From: an uncultured Clostridia bacterium
GTDB lineage: Bacteria > Bacillota > Clostridia > Oscillospirales > Butyricicoccaceae
Direction: 5' to 3'
Length of the DNA: 64,000 nucleotides
Assembly (NCBI GenBank): GCA_945947915.1
Contig: CAMEZQ010000007.1
Coordinates: 1 to 64,000 of the forward strand
A program made the translations under genes and the position numbers. Positions 1 to 7,716 of this stretch are shown here, piece after piece (the stretch's first letter is position 1; each line of letters begins with the position of its first letter). The notes under the pieces are model-generated. The model did no database searches and was not told where the DNA came from. It saw only the letters and a list, made by a program, of their open reading frames with translations.

Positions 1-114
1 AAAAGGAGCCGGAACGCAATGCGGATCGAAAAAGAAAAATATATGGCCGAAGCCCTGGCGCTGGCCCGGGAATGTGCCGACCTGCTTTCCGATTTTTTCA
101 AAGCCCTGCGATAG
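1..114 (+). CDS. 3' end of an unidentified gene (partial)
   Basis: A reading frame open from base 1 ends at TAG 112-114 and encodes a charged, helix-forming tail. An ATG at 19 sits behind an AAAAGGAG-like stretch at 1-8, so a free-standing 31-residue peptide cannot be excluded. A truncated C-terminus of a gene entering from the left is more likely. The family is not recognisable from this fragment. It is followed by a strong hairpin terminator shared with the convergent rex gene. Confidence 0.45.
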   Translation, partial: KRSRNAMRIEKEKYMAEALALARECADLLSDFFKALR

Positions 115-154
115 GGCGGTTTTATCCAGTATAGTCCGCTTATATGCATATGTC

Positions 155-188
155 AAAAAGTCCTGCCGCACGGCAGGGCTTTTTTTCT
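155..188. terminator. Bidirectional terminator between the left-edge gene and rex
   Basis: CCTGCCG (162-168) pairs with CGGCAGG (171-177) across a 2-base loop. An A-run lies on the left and a T-run at 180-188 on the right, so it can stop transcription in both directions. Confidence 0.85.
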
Positions 189-827
189 TCAGTCCCGTTT
201 TGTCCGGTCGCCGATGCGGTAGGACAGCACCATGAGGCTTTCGGCAAAATGGACGTTTTCCACCGGCACCGTGTCGATCTCCAGGTGCAGGTCGATGTTG
301 GTAAAATTCCAGATGCCGCGGATGCCGCAGTCGCACAGCAGCGCCGCCGTTTCGTGGGCGTATTCCCGGGGCAGAGTCAGCACACCTACATCGGGCCTGT
401 GTTCCCTGCAGAAATCCCGCAGCGTATCCATGGCGCAGACCGGCACGCCCGAGATCTCGGTTCCGATCAGGCCGGCATCGACGTCAAAGGCGGCGATCAG
501 CCGGAATCCGTTGGTGAGAAAATTGAAATTGTTGATGATGGCGCTGCCCAGATTGCCGGCGCCCACCAGCACGGCCGTTTTCATCTCGTCCAGCCGCAGG
601 ATCCGGCCGATGGATTCCAGCAGGCCGTCCACGGGATATCCGTAGCCCTGCTGTCCGAAGCCGCCGAAGCAGTTGAAATCCTGGCGCACCTGTGAAGCCG
701 TCAGCCCCATTTTTTCTCCCAGATCCCTGGACGAGATCTTGGTCACGCCCAGTTCCCGCAGTTCCTGCAGGTGCGTGTGATATCTGGGCAAGCGTTTGAT
801 AACGGCCTGTGATACTTTCTTTTCCAT
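189..827 (-). CDS. rex: Redox-sensing transcriptional repressor Rex
   Basis: Rex proteins sense the NADH/NAD+ ratio and repress fermentation and anaerobic energy genes when NADH is low. The 212-residue product has the family's usual length. Residues 1-75 form the winged helix (S-R-D-L-G and S-Q-V-R-Q-D-F). A Rossmann domain follows, with the dinucleotide motif GAGNLG at 89-94 and an acidic residue at D115. The C-terminal swap helix is present. The ATG follows a GGGAGGGG-type ribosome binding site. It is the last gene downstream of polA-rimI-tsaD, but 246 bases separate it from tsaD, enough for its own promoter. That gap carries a cluster of DnaA-box-like sites. Identification is firm; its targets are not visible here. 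Confidence 0.95.
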   Translation of the reverse strand: MEKKVSQAVIKRLPRYHTHLQELRELGVTKISSRDLGEKMGLTASQVRQDFNCFGGFGQQGYGYPVDGLLESIGRILRLDEMKTAVLVGAGNLGSAIINNFNFLTNGFRLIAAFDVDAGLIGTEISGVPVCAMDTLRDFCREHRPDVGVLTLPREYAHETAALLCDCGIRGIWNFTNIDLHLEIDTVPVENVHFAESLMVLSYRIGDRTKRD

Positions 828-883
828 GTTCGACCCCTCCCTGAAGTTTTGTTTGACGGGCGCTTCAAATCAAATACACAAAG

Positions 884-991
884 TTATGAACATTTTCCAC
901 AGAGTTATCCACAACCTGCGCGCCCTTGTGGACAGAGGGTTTGGGCGATCTTTCCACAGGCTGTGCAAGGTGCTTTTTCCGGTTATTCACA
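884..991. promoter_or_regulatory. Cluster of DnaA-box-like 9-mers upstream of rex
   Basis: Six 9-mers resemble the DnaA consensus TTATCCACA: TTATGAACA 884-892, TTTTCCACA 893-901, the perfect TTATCCACA 905-913, TGTGGACAG 927-935 (reverse orientation), CTTTCCACA 950-958 and TTATTCACA 983-991. One is perfect, two have one mismatch and three have two. From 909 on, centre spacings are about 22, 23 and 33 bases, close to whole helical turns. The cluster lies between the tsaD stop and the rex start. No dnaA or dnaN is present, so this looks like a regulatory or titration site rather than oriC. Confidence 0.6.
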
Positions 992-1073
992 GAATTTCGG
1001 GCACTTTCCGGTATTTTCCCGCAAAAAAGAATACTCTTTGTAGAATTACAGAGCGTTGAAAGACAAGCCGGCC

Positions 1074-2096
1074 TTATCTGCCGCACAGGCGGTCGGAAAC
1101 GGCCATATTGGCATAGCAGTTCTGGCTGCTGTCGGAAATATTGCCGGCCAGATATTCGTAATAGGCCTGGCAGGCGATCATGGCGCCGTTGTCGCCGCAC
1201 AGGCTGAGCGGCGGCAAATACAGCTCGATGCCCTCTTTGCGGCACAGCTCGGTCAGCCGGGCGCGCAGCACGCTGTTGGCCGCCACGCCGCCGGCCGCCG
1301 TGATGCGGGTGCGGCCGCTCTCTTTGGCCGCGGCCACCACGCGGGGCGCCACCGAATCGGCCACGGCGTAAGACACGGCGGCAGCCAGGTCGTTGGGGTC
1401 GATGGTCTCCCCCTTCTGGGCGGCGTTGTGGGCCAGGTTGACGGCGGCCGTCTTGAGGCCGGAGAAGGAAAAATCGAAGGGATGGCCGGCAACAGCCGCC
1501 CGGGGCAGCTTATAGCGGCCGGGGTCGCCGGTCTGGGAAAGCCGGTCGATGGCGGCGCCGCCGGGATAGGGCAGCGACAGGACGCGGCCGATCTTGTCAA
1601 AGGCCTCGCCGGCAGCGTCGTCCCGGGTGGTGCCCAGCACGGTCATCCGGGTATAATCGGCCACGTCGATGATGACGGTATGGCCCCCCGAAGCCACCAA
1701 AGCCGTAAAGGGCGGCTGAAGCTGGGGAAAGGCCACATAGGCGGCGGCGATATGGCCGCGGATATGATGTACGGGAATAAAGGGCACCTCCAGCATGAGG
1801 CTGCAGGCCTTGGCGAAGTTGGCCCCCACCAGCAGCGCCCCGATGAGGCCGGGGGCGCAGGTGGCCGCCACGGCGTCCAGGTCCTTCCATTCGACCCCGG
1901 CCTGGCGCACGGCCTCGGCCGCCACCGCCGTGATCTTTTCGGCGTGCTTGCGGGAGGCGATCTCGGGCACGACGCCGCCGTAAAGGGCGTGCATATCGAT
2001 CTGTGAATAAACGACGTTGGAAAGGATCTCCCGTCCGTTCCGGCTGACCGAGGCCGCCGTTTCGTCGCAGGAGCTTTCCAGAGCAAGAATCAGCAT
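1074..2096 (-). CDS. tsaD: tRNA N6-adenosine threonylcarbamoyltransferase TsaD
   Basis: TsaD transfers the threonylcarbamoyl group from TC-AMP to A37 of ANN-decoding tRNAs, working in the cytoplasm with TsaB and TsaE. The 340-residue product shows the ASKHA-fold signature ESSCDETA at 7-14. The metal-binding H-x3-H is at H111/H115, and the C-terminal metal Asp is D302 in CGDNGAM. The length is normal for the family. Its start overlaps the end of rimI by 7 bases, implying translational coupling. tsaB and tsaE are not in this window, although rimI and tsaD are often linked to them. Confidence 0.96.
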   Translation of the reverse strand: MLILALESSCDETAASVSRNGREILSNVVYSQIDMHALYGGVVPEIASRKHAEKITAVAAEAVRQAGVEWKDLDAVAATCAPGLIGALLVGANFAKACSLMLEVPFIPVHHIRGHIAAAYVAFPQLQPPFTALVASGGHTVIIDVADYTRMTVLGTTRDDAAGEAFDKIGRVLSLPYPGGAAIDRLSQTGDPGRYKLPRAAVAGHPFDFSFSGLKTAAVNLAHNAAQKGETIDPNDLAAAVSYAVADSVAPRVVAAAKESGRTRITAAGGVAANSVLRARLTELCRKEGIELYLPPLSLCGDNGAMIACQAYYEYLAGNISDSSQNCYANMAVSDRLCGR

Positions 2097-2557
2097 AATT
2101 CCACCACCATGATCACGGCGTCTTCCGCCGGGTTTTGATAATAATTTTTCCGCTTGCCGCAGGCCGAGAAGCCAAAGCGCCGATAGAGATGCATCGCCGG
2201 CAGGTTGTGCTCGCGCACTTCCAGCATGACCTGCCCGGCGCCCCGCCGGCGGGCTTCCTCCAGAAAGCCGCTGAGCAGCGCGGCGGCAATGCCCCGCCGC
2301 CGCATCTGGGGCAGCACGGCCAGATTGTTGACGTCGCAGTTCTCATAAAGGGCCACGCCGCCGATATAGCCGGCCAATTCGCCGTCGACAAAGGCCAGCA
2401 GATAAAAACAATAGGGGTTGTCCAGTTCGGCCTGAAAGGCCGCCTGGGGCCAGGGATCGGAGAAGCACGCGCTTTCGGCCGCGGCCAGCAGGGGCACATC
2501 CTCCGGCCGCAGCCCCAGCCGCAGCTCCAGCCCCGGGATCTCTTTCTGTATCGTCAT
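2090..2557 (-). CDS. rimI: Ribosomal protein S18 alanine N-acetyltransferase (RimI family)
   Basis: A 155-residue GNAT enzyme expected to acetylate the N-terminal amine of a ribosomal protein with acetyl-CoA. Visible marks are the N-terminal CFSDPW stretch typical of RimI, the N-N-L-A-V strand, the acetyl-CoA loop around Q-M-R-R-R-G-I-A, and the final L-Y-R-R-F-G-F followed by the K-x-Y-Y motif. It starts 6 bases after the polA stop and overlaps tsaD at its 3' end. The rimI-tsaD pairing is widespread in Firmicutes and supports the call over a generic GNAT. The actual substrate is inferred. Confidence 0.9.
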   Translation of the reverse strand: MTIQKEIPGLELRLGLRPEDVPLLAAAESACFSDPWPQAAFQAELDNPYCFYLLAFVDGELAGYIGGVALYENCDVNNLAVLPQMRRRGIAAALLSGFLEEARRRGAGQVMLEVREHNLPAMHLYRRFGFSACGKRKNYYQNPAEDAVIMVVELC

Positions 2558-2563
2558 GCGCCC

Positions 2564-5188
2564 TTACCCCTTGGCATCGTGCCATGTGCGGCCCCAGCTG
2601 ACGTCGGCCCGCATGGGCACCGAAAGGCTGGCCGCCTGCTCCATTTCCCGCACCAGCAGGGCGGCGGCGGCTTCCCGTTCTTCCTCGGGACATTCCAGGA
2701 TCAGTTCGTCGTGCACCTGCAGAATGAGCCTCGACTGCATGCCGGCAGCCCGCAGTGCGGCGCTGACCCGGATCATGGCCAGCTTGATAATGTCGGCGGC
2801 CGTGCCCTGGATGGGCGTATTGAGGGCCACCCGCTCGCCGAAGGCGCGGACGTTGAAATTGGACGCCTTCAGCTCGGGGATCCAGCGCCGGCGGCCGTAG
2901 GCCGACGTGACGAAGCCGTCTTCCCGGGCCTGCTGCTTGATGCGCTCCATATAATCGCGCACGCCGTGGTATTTTTCCAGATAGGCGTCCATATACTGCT
3001 GGGCCTGCTTGGGAAAGACGCCGATGTCCTCTGACAGCGAAAAGGCCGAAATGCCGTAGACGATGCCGAAATTGACGGCCTTGGCCCGGGAGCGCATCTG
3101 GGGCGTCACCTGGTCGACGGGCACGCCGAATACCTGGGCGGCCGTCACCGTGTGAATATCCTCGCCGCCGGCAAAGGCGGCCTGCATATCGGCGTCGCCG
3201 GCGATGTGGGCCAGCACCCGCAGCTCGATCTGGGAATAGTCGGCATCGACAAAGACCCAGCCCGCCCGCGGCACGAAGCACTTGCGGATCTCGGCGCCGA
3301 CGGCCTCCCGCACCGGGATATTCTGCATATTGGGATCGGTGGAGGACAGCCGTCCGGTGGCCGTCACCATCTGATTGAAGGAGGAATGGACCCGCCCGTC
3401 GGGCGCCACCGCCTTGAGCAGGCCTTCCACATAGGTAGATTTCAGCTTGGTCAGCTTGCGGTATTCCAGGATCATATCGATGATGGGATGGACCTCCCGC
3501 AGCTTTTCCAGGGTGTCGGCGTCGGTGGAATAGCCCGTTTTTGTCTTTTTGCGGGCCGGCAGGCCCAGTTTTTCAAAAAGCACGCTGCCCAGCTGCCGGG
3601 GCGAGCTGATGTTGAAGGTCTCCCCGGCCGCCGCGTAGATCTTTTCCTCCAGGCCGGCGATCTCGGCCGTCAGACCGTCGCCGAAGGCCCGGAGGCGGCC
3701 GGTGTCCAGCTCCATGCCCAGATGCTGCATCTCTGCCAGAATGGGGATCAGAGGCAGCTCGATGTCGCGGTTGAGCTCGGTCATGCCGTTCTGCGCCAGC
3801 TGCTCCCGGTAAAGCCAGTAAAGGGCGTCGGTCGCCTGGGCGCGGCGGCCAAGCTGCCGCAGGCCGGCGTTTTCCTCCAGCCCCAGGGTCATCTGGCCGT
3901 CCTCTCCCTCGCCGGAAGCCAGGGCGTAGTCCAGCGCCGTCAGGGCGCAGGTCTCCAGAGAAAAATCGCTGGAGGTGGGCGACAGCAGATAGGCGGCCAC
4001 GGCGGTATCAAAAACCGGCGCGGCCGGTGTGATGCCCCGCTGCCAGCAGGCCAGCGCCAGCGGCTTGGCGTCGTGGGCGATATACCCGCCGCCGCCCAGC
4101 AGATCTTCCAGCGCCGCCTGCCACGCCGTTTCGCCGACCCGGCCGGCCTCCGCCAGCCAGAGCCGGCCGTCCACGACAAAGGCGCCGGCCGTCAGCCCGT
4201 CATTCAAGGCGCAGACCACCTGGCCCGACGCCAGCAGGCTGCGCAGGGCGCCGCCGTCGGTCACCGCCGTGCCGGACTGCGTTTCCACAGCCGCCTGCGC
4301 CTTCCCGGACGCGGGCGGCTCCAGCCCCAGGCGCTTGATGAGGCTGCGCAGTTCCATACGGTTGAGAAAATCGTAAAAGGCGCCGGGATCGCCGGCGCCC
4401 GGCCGCAGATCCTCGGCCGAACGCCCGATGGGCACGTCGGTGACCCCCTTGGCCAGATCGTAGCTGAGGAAGGCCGAATCGCGCCCCTCGGCCAGCTTTT
4501 TGCGCATGGCCGGCTTGAGGCCCTCGTCGTCCAGATGCTCGTAGACCCCCTCCAGCGAGCCGTACCGCACCAGCAGGTCCATGGCGCCTTTTTCGCCGAT
4601 GCCGGGCACGCCGGGGATATTATCCGATTTGTCGCCCATCAGGGCTTTGAGATCGACGATGCGGTCGGCCGTCAGACCGCTGTACTGCTCGGCAAAGCGC
4701 TGGGCATCGAAGATCTCGGTCTGGGTCTGCCCCATTTTCGTGGTCACCAGGGCCACCTGGGCGCCCTGGGCGATGAACTGCAGGCTGTCGCGGTCGCCGG
4801 TGACGATGACGCAGGCGTCTCCGTTCTCCCGGCACTGCCGCGCCAGCGTGCCCAGCAGGTCGTCGGCTTCAAAGCCCTCCAGCTCCAGGCGGGGCACCCC
4901 CATGTCGTCCAGACATTCCTTGAGCAGGGGGACCTGGGCGGCCAGATCCTCAGGCATGGGCTTGCGCTGGGCCTTGTACCCCTCGTACATCCGGTGCCGG
5001 AAGGTCTTGGCCTTGAGGTCAAAGCAGACGCAGACGGCGTCGGGCGAAAGGTCGCCCAGCAGCTTGTAATACATATTCAGAAAGCCGTAGAGGGCGTTTG
5101 TCGGCACGCCGTCCCTGGTGCTCAGCGGCCGGACGCCGTAGAAGGCACGGTTGATCAGGCTGTTGCCATCGATGGCCATAAGCTTCAT
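2564..5188 (-). CDS. polA: DNA polymerase I
   Basis: The 874-residue protein fills gaps and removes RNA primers during replication and repair. Residues 1 to about 270 are the 5'-3' exonuclease (flap) domain, with DGNSLINRAF near the N-terminus and the G-D-K-S-D-N-I-P-G-V-P-G-I-G helix-hairpin. The middle 3'-5' exonuclease domain has lost its catalytic acids: V-V-C-A-L-N-D stands where D-x-E is expected, and H-D-A-K-P where the second Asp should be. Proofreading should therefore be absent. The polymerase motifs A (DADYSQIELR), B (RSRAKAVNFGIVYG) and C (VHDELILE, Asp 827) are intact. The start was placed at the ATG at 5188 behind AGAGGTAACGA. The frame stays open further upstream, but that stretch runs back through the divergent tRNA. 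Confidence 0.96.
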   Translation of the reverse strand: MKLMAIDGNSLINRAFYGVRPLSTRDGVPTNALYGFLNMYYKLLGDLSPDAVCVCFDLKAKTFRHRMYEGYKAQRKPMPEDLAAQVPLLKECLDDMGVPRLELEGFEADDLLGTLARQCRENGDACVIVTGDRDSLQFIAQGAQVALVTTKMGQTQTEIFDAQRFAEQYSGLTADRIVDLKALMGDKSDNIPGVPGIGEKGAMDLLVRYGSLEGVYEHLDDEGLKPAMRKKLAEGRDSAFLSYDLAKGVTDVPIGRSAEDLRPGAGDPGAFYDFLNRMELRSLIKRLGLEPPASGKAQAAVETQSGTAVTDGGALRSLLASGQVVCALNDGLTAGAFVVDGRLWLAEAGRVGETAWQAALEDLLGGGGYIAHDAKPLALACWQRGITPAAPVFDTAVAAYLLSPTSSDFSLETCALTALDYALASGEGEDGQMTLGLEENAGLRQLGRRAQATDALYWLYREQLAQNGMTELNRDIELPLIPILAEMQHLGMELDTGRLRAFGDGLTAEIAGLEEKIYAAAGETFNISSPRQLGSVLFEKLGLPARKKTKTGYSTDADTLEKLREVHPIIDMILEYRKLTKLKSTYVEGLLKAVAPDGRVHSSFNQMVTATGRLSSTDPNMQNIPVREAVGAEIRKCFVPRAGWVFVDADYSQIELRVLAHIAGDADMQAAFAGGEDIHTVTAAQVFGVPVDQVTPQMRSRAKAVNFGIVYGISAFSLSEDIGVFPKQAQQYMDAYLEKYHGVRDYMERIKQQAREDGFVTSAYGRRRWIPELKASNFNVRAFGERVALNTPIQGTAADIIKLAMIRVSAALRAAGMQSRLILQVHDELILECPEEEREAAAALLVREMEQAASLSVPMRADVSWGRTWHDAKG

Positions 5189-5228
5189 ATTCGTTACCTC
5201 TCGGGAAAGCCAAAGTTTTATCTGAAAT

Positions 5229-5257
5229 ATTATATAGTATTCTTCAAAAAAAATCAA
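5229..5257 (-). promoter_or_regulatory. Sigma-A promoter of polA
   Basis: On the minus strand, TTGATT (5252-5257) and TATAAT (5229-5234) are separated by 17 bases, about 40 bases upstream of the polA start. It is divergent from the tRNA-Gln promoter. Confidence 0.75.
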
Positions 5258-5266
5258 CAAACCCCC

Positions 5267-5294
5267 TTGACAACCGGCAAAAATGGGATATAAT
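5267..5294 (+). promoter_or_regulatory. Consensus sigma-A promoter of tRNA-Gln
   Basis: Perfect TTGACA (5267-5272) and TATAAT (5289-5294) hexamers with a 16-base spacer lie 12 bases before the mature tRNA 5' end. Confidence 0.9.
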
Positions 5295-5306
5295 AATTTA
5301 TGCCGA

Positions 5307-5380
5307 TGCGATGTTGTGTAACGGTAGCACAGCTGACTCTGGATCAGTTTGTCAGGGTTCGAATCCTTGCATCGCAGCCA
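5307..5380 (+). tRNA. tRNA-Gln (anticodon CTG)
   Basis: A 74-base cloverleaf. Acceptor TGCGATG (5307-5313) pairs with CATCGCA (5370-5376), followed by discriminator G and an encoded CCA. The D arm is GTG/CAC. The anticodon stem is GCTGA/TCAGT with loop CTCTGGA, giving anticodon CTG at 5339-5341. The T arm is CAGGG/CCTTG with loop TTCGAAT. It has its own consensus promoter and a strong terminator, so it is a single-gene transcription unit. It reads CAG codons. Confidence 0.95.
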
Positions 5381-5382
5381 GT

Positions 5383-5417
5383 AAGACCTCACAGGAAACT
5401 GTGAGGTCTTTTTTTGT
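5383..5417 (+). terminator. Terminator of tRNA-Gln
   Basis: A 12-bp perfect stem (5383-5394 with 5399-5410), a GAAA tetraloop and a T-run. Confidence 0.92.
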
Positions 5418-5439
5418 TTTCTTTTGGCCGCTCTTCCTG

Positions 5440-5445
5440 TATAAT
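5440..5445 (+). promoter_or_regulatory. Possible -10 box of the DUF3841 pair
   Basis: TATAAT at 5440-5445 lies between the tRNA terminator and the first DUF3841 gene. No good -35 hexamer is seen upstream at 16-18 bases. Confidence 0.45.
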
Positions 5446-5478
5446 CAAAGACAAAGAGATGCTATGGGAGGTTCATAT

Positions 5479-6036
5479 ATGGAACAAACATCTGTCCGCG
5501 TCTGGACCAAGCAGAGCGCCGTCGTCTGGGACATTCTGCAGCGGGAGGGCATCTATCACGCCCGGCGGGCCGATATCCTCCGCACCGAGGAAGCCGCCCT
5601 GATCGGAACGGCCTACGACTGGCTGGCGCAGAATACGCCGGGCGCCGGTGCAAAGCCCAAAGATGCCGAATATCCCATATGGCTCTCCTTTTCCCGGGCC
5701 GCCACCATGCTGCCCACGCCGGGCACGGTGGTGATGGAGCTGGCCGTCGACCCCGAGAGCATCACCCGCGTCAACATCGCCAAATGGGGCGCCATCCTCA
5801 ATTATTCCTATATCCCCAAAGACCCGGCCGACGCCCGGCGGCATCAGGCCCTGCTGCGGGAGTACGGCACCGGCGACGCCCGGGCCGTGATGACCCCCTT
5901 CTTCCCCCAGATCCGGCGGGAGATCACAGACAGCTGGAAGCGCCTGTTTGACGACAGCATCCAGCTGGGCAGCCCGGCCTGCTACGGAAATATATGGGAG
6001 GTACGCAGAGAATGGATACAGCAGATCATACAGTAA
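5479..6036 (+). CDS. DUF3841 family protein, copy 1
   Basis: A cytoplasmic 185-residue protein without signal peptide or membrane segments. It resembles the uncharacterised DUF3841 family: a V-R-V-W-T-x-Q start, A-Y-D-W-L near residue 47, the E-Y-P-I-W stretch, and a C-terminal S-W-K-R-L-F followed by R-R-E-W-I. The start was set at the ATG at 5479 behind TGGGAGG, because the frame runs back into the tRNA. The next gene is a diverged paralogue that overlaps it. The function is unknown; aromatic residues are conspicuously conserved between the two copies. Confidence 0.75.
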   Translation: MEQTSVRVWTKQSAVVWDILQREGIYHARRADILRTEEAALIGTAYDWLAQNTPGAGAKPKDAEYPIWLSFSRAATMLPTPGTVVMELAVDPESITRVNIAKWGAILNYSYIPKDPADARRHQALLREYGTGDARAVMTPFFPQIRREITDSWKRLFDDSIQLGSPACYGNIWEVRREWIQQIIQ

Positions 6037-6602
6037 ATACCGTGACTCTTTTCGCGTCACAGGCCGAGCCGGTGTGGCAGGCCGTCCTGCGGGACGGCGC
6101 CGCCTACTCCAAAGCCGCCTATGTGCGCAAAAAATACGGGGAAAGCGCCCCCGTTTTTCTCACGGCCTACGACTGGTTCGTCGGCCAGCTGCCCCGCTTC
6201 GTCCCCAAACCGCCGGGCGCCGAATATCCCTACTGGGCCTTCGGCGACCAGTATCTCATGGAGGCCGGCAGCGCCTCCCGCATCCTGCGGCTGGAGGTGC
6301 CGGTCGGTGAAGCCGTCTTTTTCGATATGTACGACTGGAACCGCATCATGCAGATGCAGTATCTGGGAAAGGACCCCGGGGAGGAGCGGGCCTTCCGGCA
6401 GGAGCTGGCCCTGCGGGGCATCACGCCCTCAGAGGTCATGCTGACGGCCTTTTATCCCGAGCTGCGCGCCCGGGTCTGCGCCAGCTGGCAGCGCCTTTTC
6501 CGCCATCACGAGGCGGTGCGGCAGGGCGACCGCACCGGTGTGGGCAGCCTGCAGGCCGGCCTCTGGTGCATCCGCCGGGAATGGGTCACCGACGTGCGGT
6601 GA
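6012..6602 (+). CDS. DUF3841 family protein, copy 2
   Basis: A 196-residue paralogue of the preceding gene, overlapping its end by 25 bases. The same landmarks recur in order: V-T-L-F-x-x-Q, A-Y-D-W-F, G-A-E-Y-P-Y-W, S-W-Q-R-L-F and R-R-E-W-V. The start at 6012 is chosen because GGGAGG at 5996-6001 lies ten bases before it; an earlier in-frame ATG at 5994 is part of that ribosome binding site. The spacing and overlap suggest the two are co-translated and may act together. The biochemical role is unknown. A 54-base gap leads to the FAH-family gene, possibly in the same operon. Confidence 0.72.
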   Translation: MDTADHTVNTVTLFASQAEPVWQAVLRDGAAYSKAAYVRKKYGESAPVFLTAYDWFVGQLPRFVPKPPGAEYPYWAFGDQYLMEAGSASRILRLEVPVGEAVFFDMYDWNRIMQMQYLGKDPGEERAFRQELALRGITPSEVMLTAFYPELRARVCASWQRLFRHHEAVRQGDRTGVGSLQAGLWCIRREWVTDVR

Positions 6603-6656
6603 GCCCCGGGAAAGACATTTTTATTTGATCATTACAGCAGAAAGGCGGCGCATATC

Positions 6657-7544
6657 ATGCGATTTTACACAGTGGAACGGGCGGGCAGATGCCTGCCGGC
6701 TTTATCGGGCGACGGCGGGAAGACCGCCTTCCTGTTTGCCGACCTGGGTATAGAGGCGGAGGACCTGGCCGGCTTCATCCGCCGGCGCGGCGCCGACGGG
6801 CTGCCGGACGCCGCCGAAGCCCTCCGGAAGGCCGACCCGGGCAAAGCTTTCCCGGTGCAGGGGGCCAAGCTCTGCGCGCCCATCATGCACCCCGACCAGG
6901 ACGTCATCTGCCTGGGCATCAATTACGACGAGCACGCCGTGGAGGCCGGCCGCTTCTCCCAGGAGGCCTTCGGCGGCGAGCGCCCCTACACCATCTATTT
7001 TTCCAAGCGGGTCAGCTGCGCCACCGGCGACGGCGACCCCATCCCCGCCTATCCCCATCTGGTGGAAGGGCTGGATTATGAGGTGGAGCTGGGCGTCATC
7101 CTGGGCCGGGACGTGCGCGGCGCCGCGGCCGAAACGGCCGAGGAAAGCATATTCGGCTATACCATCATCAACGACGTCAGCGCCCGCAACCTCCAGACCC
7201 GCCACAAGCAGTGGTATCTGGGCAAAAGCCTCGACGGCTTCACCCCCATGGGGCCCTGCATCGTCACCCCCGACGAACTGGGCGACGCCGCCTGCCTGGA
7301 CATCTGCTGCACGGTCAACGGCGAGCTGCGGCAGCACAGCAATACCCGGTATATGATCCAGAGCACGGCAAAGGCCATCGCCGAACTGAGCTCCGGCATG
7401 ACCCTCCGTGCAGGCACCATTCTGGCCACCGGCACCCCCGCCGGCGTGGGCATGGGCTTCGACCCGCCCCGCTTCCTGCGGCCCGGCGAAACCGTCTGCT
7501 GCAGGATCGAAGGCATCGGCACGCTGACCAACACCGTCCGGTAA
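6657..7544 (+). CDS. Fumarylacetoacetate hydrolase (FAH) family protein
   Basis: A 295-residue enzyme of the FAH superfamily, whose members hydrolyse, decarboxylate or isomerise beta-keto acids using Mg2+ or Mn2+. The metal ligands are visible as E142 and E144 in DYEVELG and D173 in INDVSARN. The K-S-x-D-G-F-T-P-M-G-P motif and the terminal T-G-T-P-A-G-V-G-M-G segment are also present. About 70 N-terminal residues form the small lead domain common in this group. The exact substrate cannot be read from sequence; 2-hydroxyhepta-2,4-dienedioate isomerase-like or acylpyruvase activities are options. It ends in a strong terminator. Confidence 0.85.
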   Translation: MRFYTVERAGRCLPALSGDGGKTAFLFADLGIEAEDLAGFIRRRGADGLPDAAEALRKADPGKAFPVQGAKLCAPIMHPDQDVICLGINYDEHAVEAGRFSQEAFGGERPYTIYFSKRVSCATGDGDPIPAYPHLVEGLDYEVELGVILGRDVRGAAAETAEESIFGYTIINDVSARNLQTRHKQWYLGKSLDGFTPMGPCIVTPDELGDAACLDICCTVNGELRQHSNTRYMIQSTAKAIAELSSGMTLRAGTILATGTPAGVGMGFDPPRFLRPGETVCCRIEGIGTLTNTVR

Positions 7545-7568
7545 GGCCATCGGTATATTTTTACAGAC

Positions 7569-7622
7569 AAAAAAAGGCTCCGTCTGCCCTCCGGGAGATC
7601 CGGAAGACAGGCGGAGCCTTTC
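7569..7622 (+). terminator. Terminator of the FAH-family gene
   Basis: AAAGGCTCCG (7573-7582) pairs with CGGAGCCTTT (7612-7621), extended by wobble pairs. Confidence 0.8.
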
Positions 7623-7626
7623 TGTG

Positions 7627-7695
7627 AAACCGGCGCGTGTCCGTGAAAAAACGATCTGACAGAAAAAGTCCGGCCGCAGCCGGACTTTTTTTGAC
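7627..7695 (-). repeat. Dispersed structured repeat, partial copy e (reverse orientation)
   Basis: Read on the minus strand, this starts with the GTCCGG/CCGGAC hairpin and T-run (7664-7692). It continues with the repeat's GATCGTTTTTTCACGG and ACGCGCCGG segments, then breaks off. It is a 5'-end fragment of the repeat found complete at 12212, 15048, 47956 and 53774. Its hairpin serves as terminator of the convergent M23 peptidase gene. Confidence 0.8.
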
Positions 7696-7716
7696 CGTTT
7701 GAAACGAAGCCTTGCC

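Noticed and set aside
884-991. The DnaA-box cluster as the chromosomal origin
   Set aside because: No dnaA, dnaN or other origin-linked genes, and no clear A/T-rich unwinding region next to the boxes.
3152-5293. A 700-codon plus-strand open frame opposite polA, and a 1077-codon one opposite carB (56958-60191)
   Set aside because: They are antisense shadows of strongly conserved genes in high-GC DNA; their translations are low-complexity, rich in Gly, Gln, His and Asp, and resemble no family.
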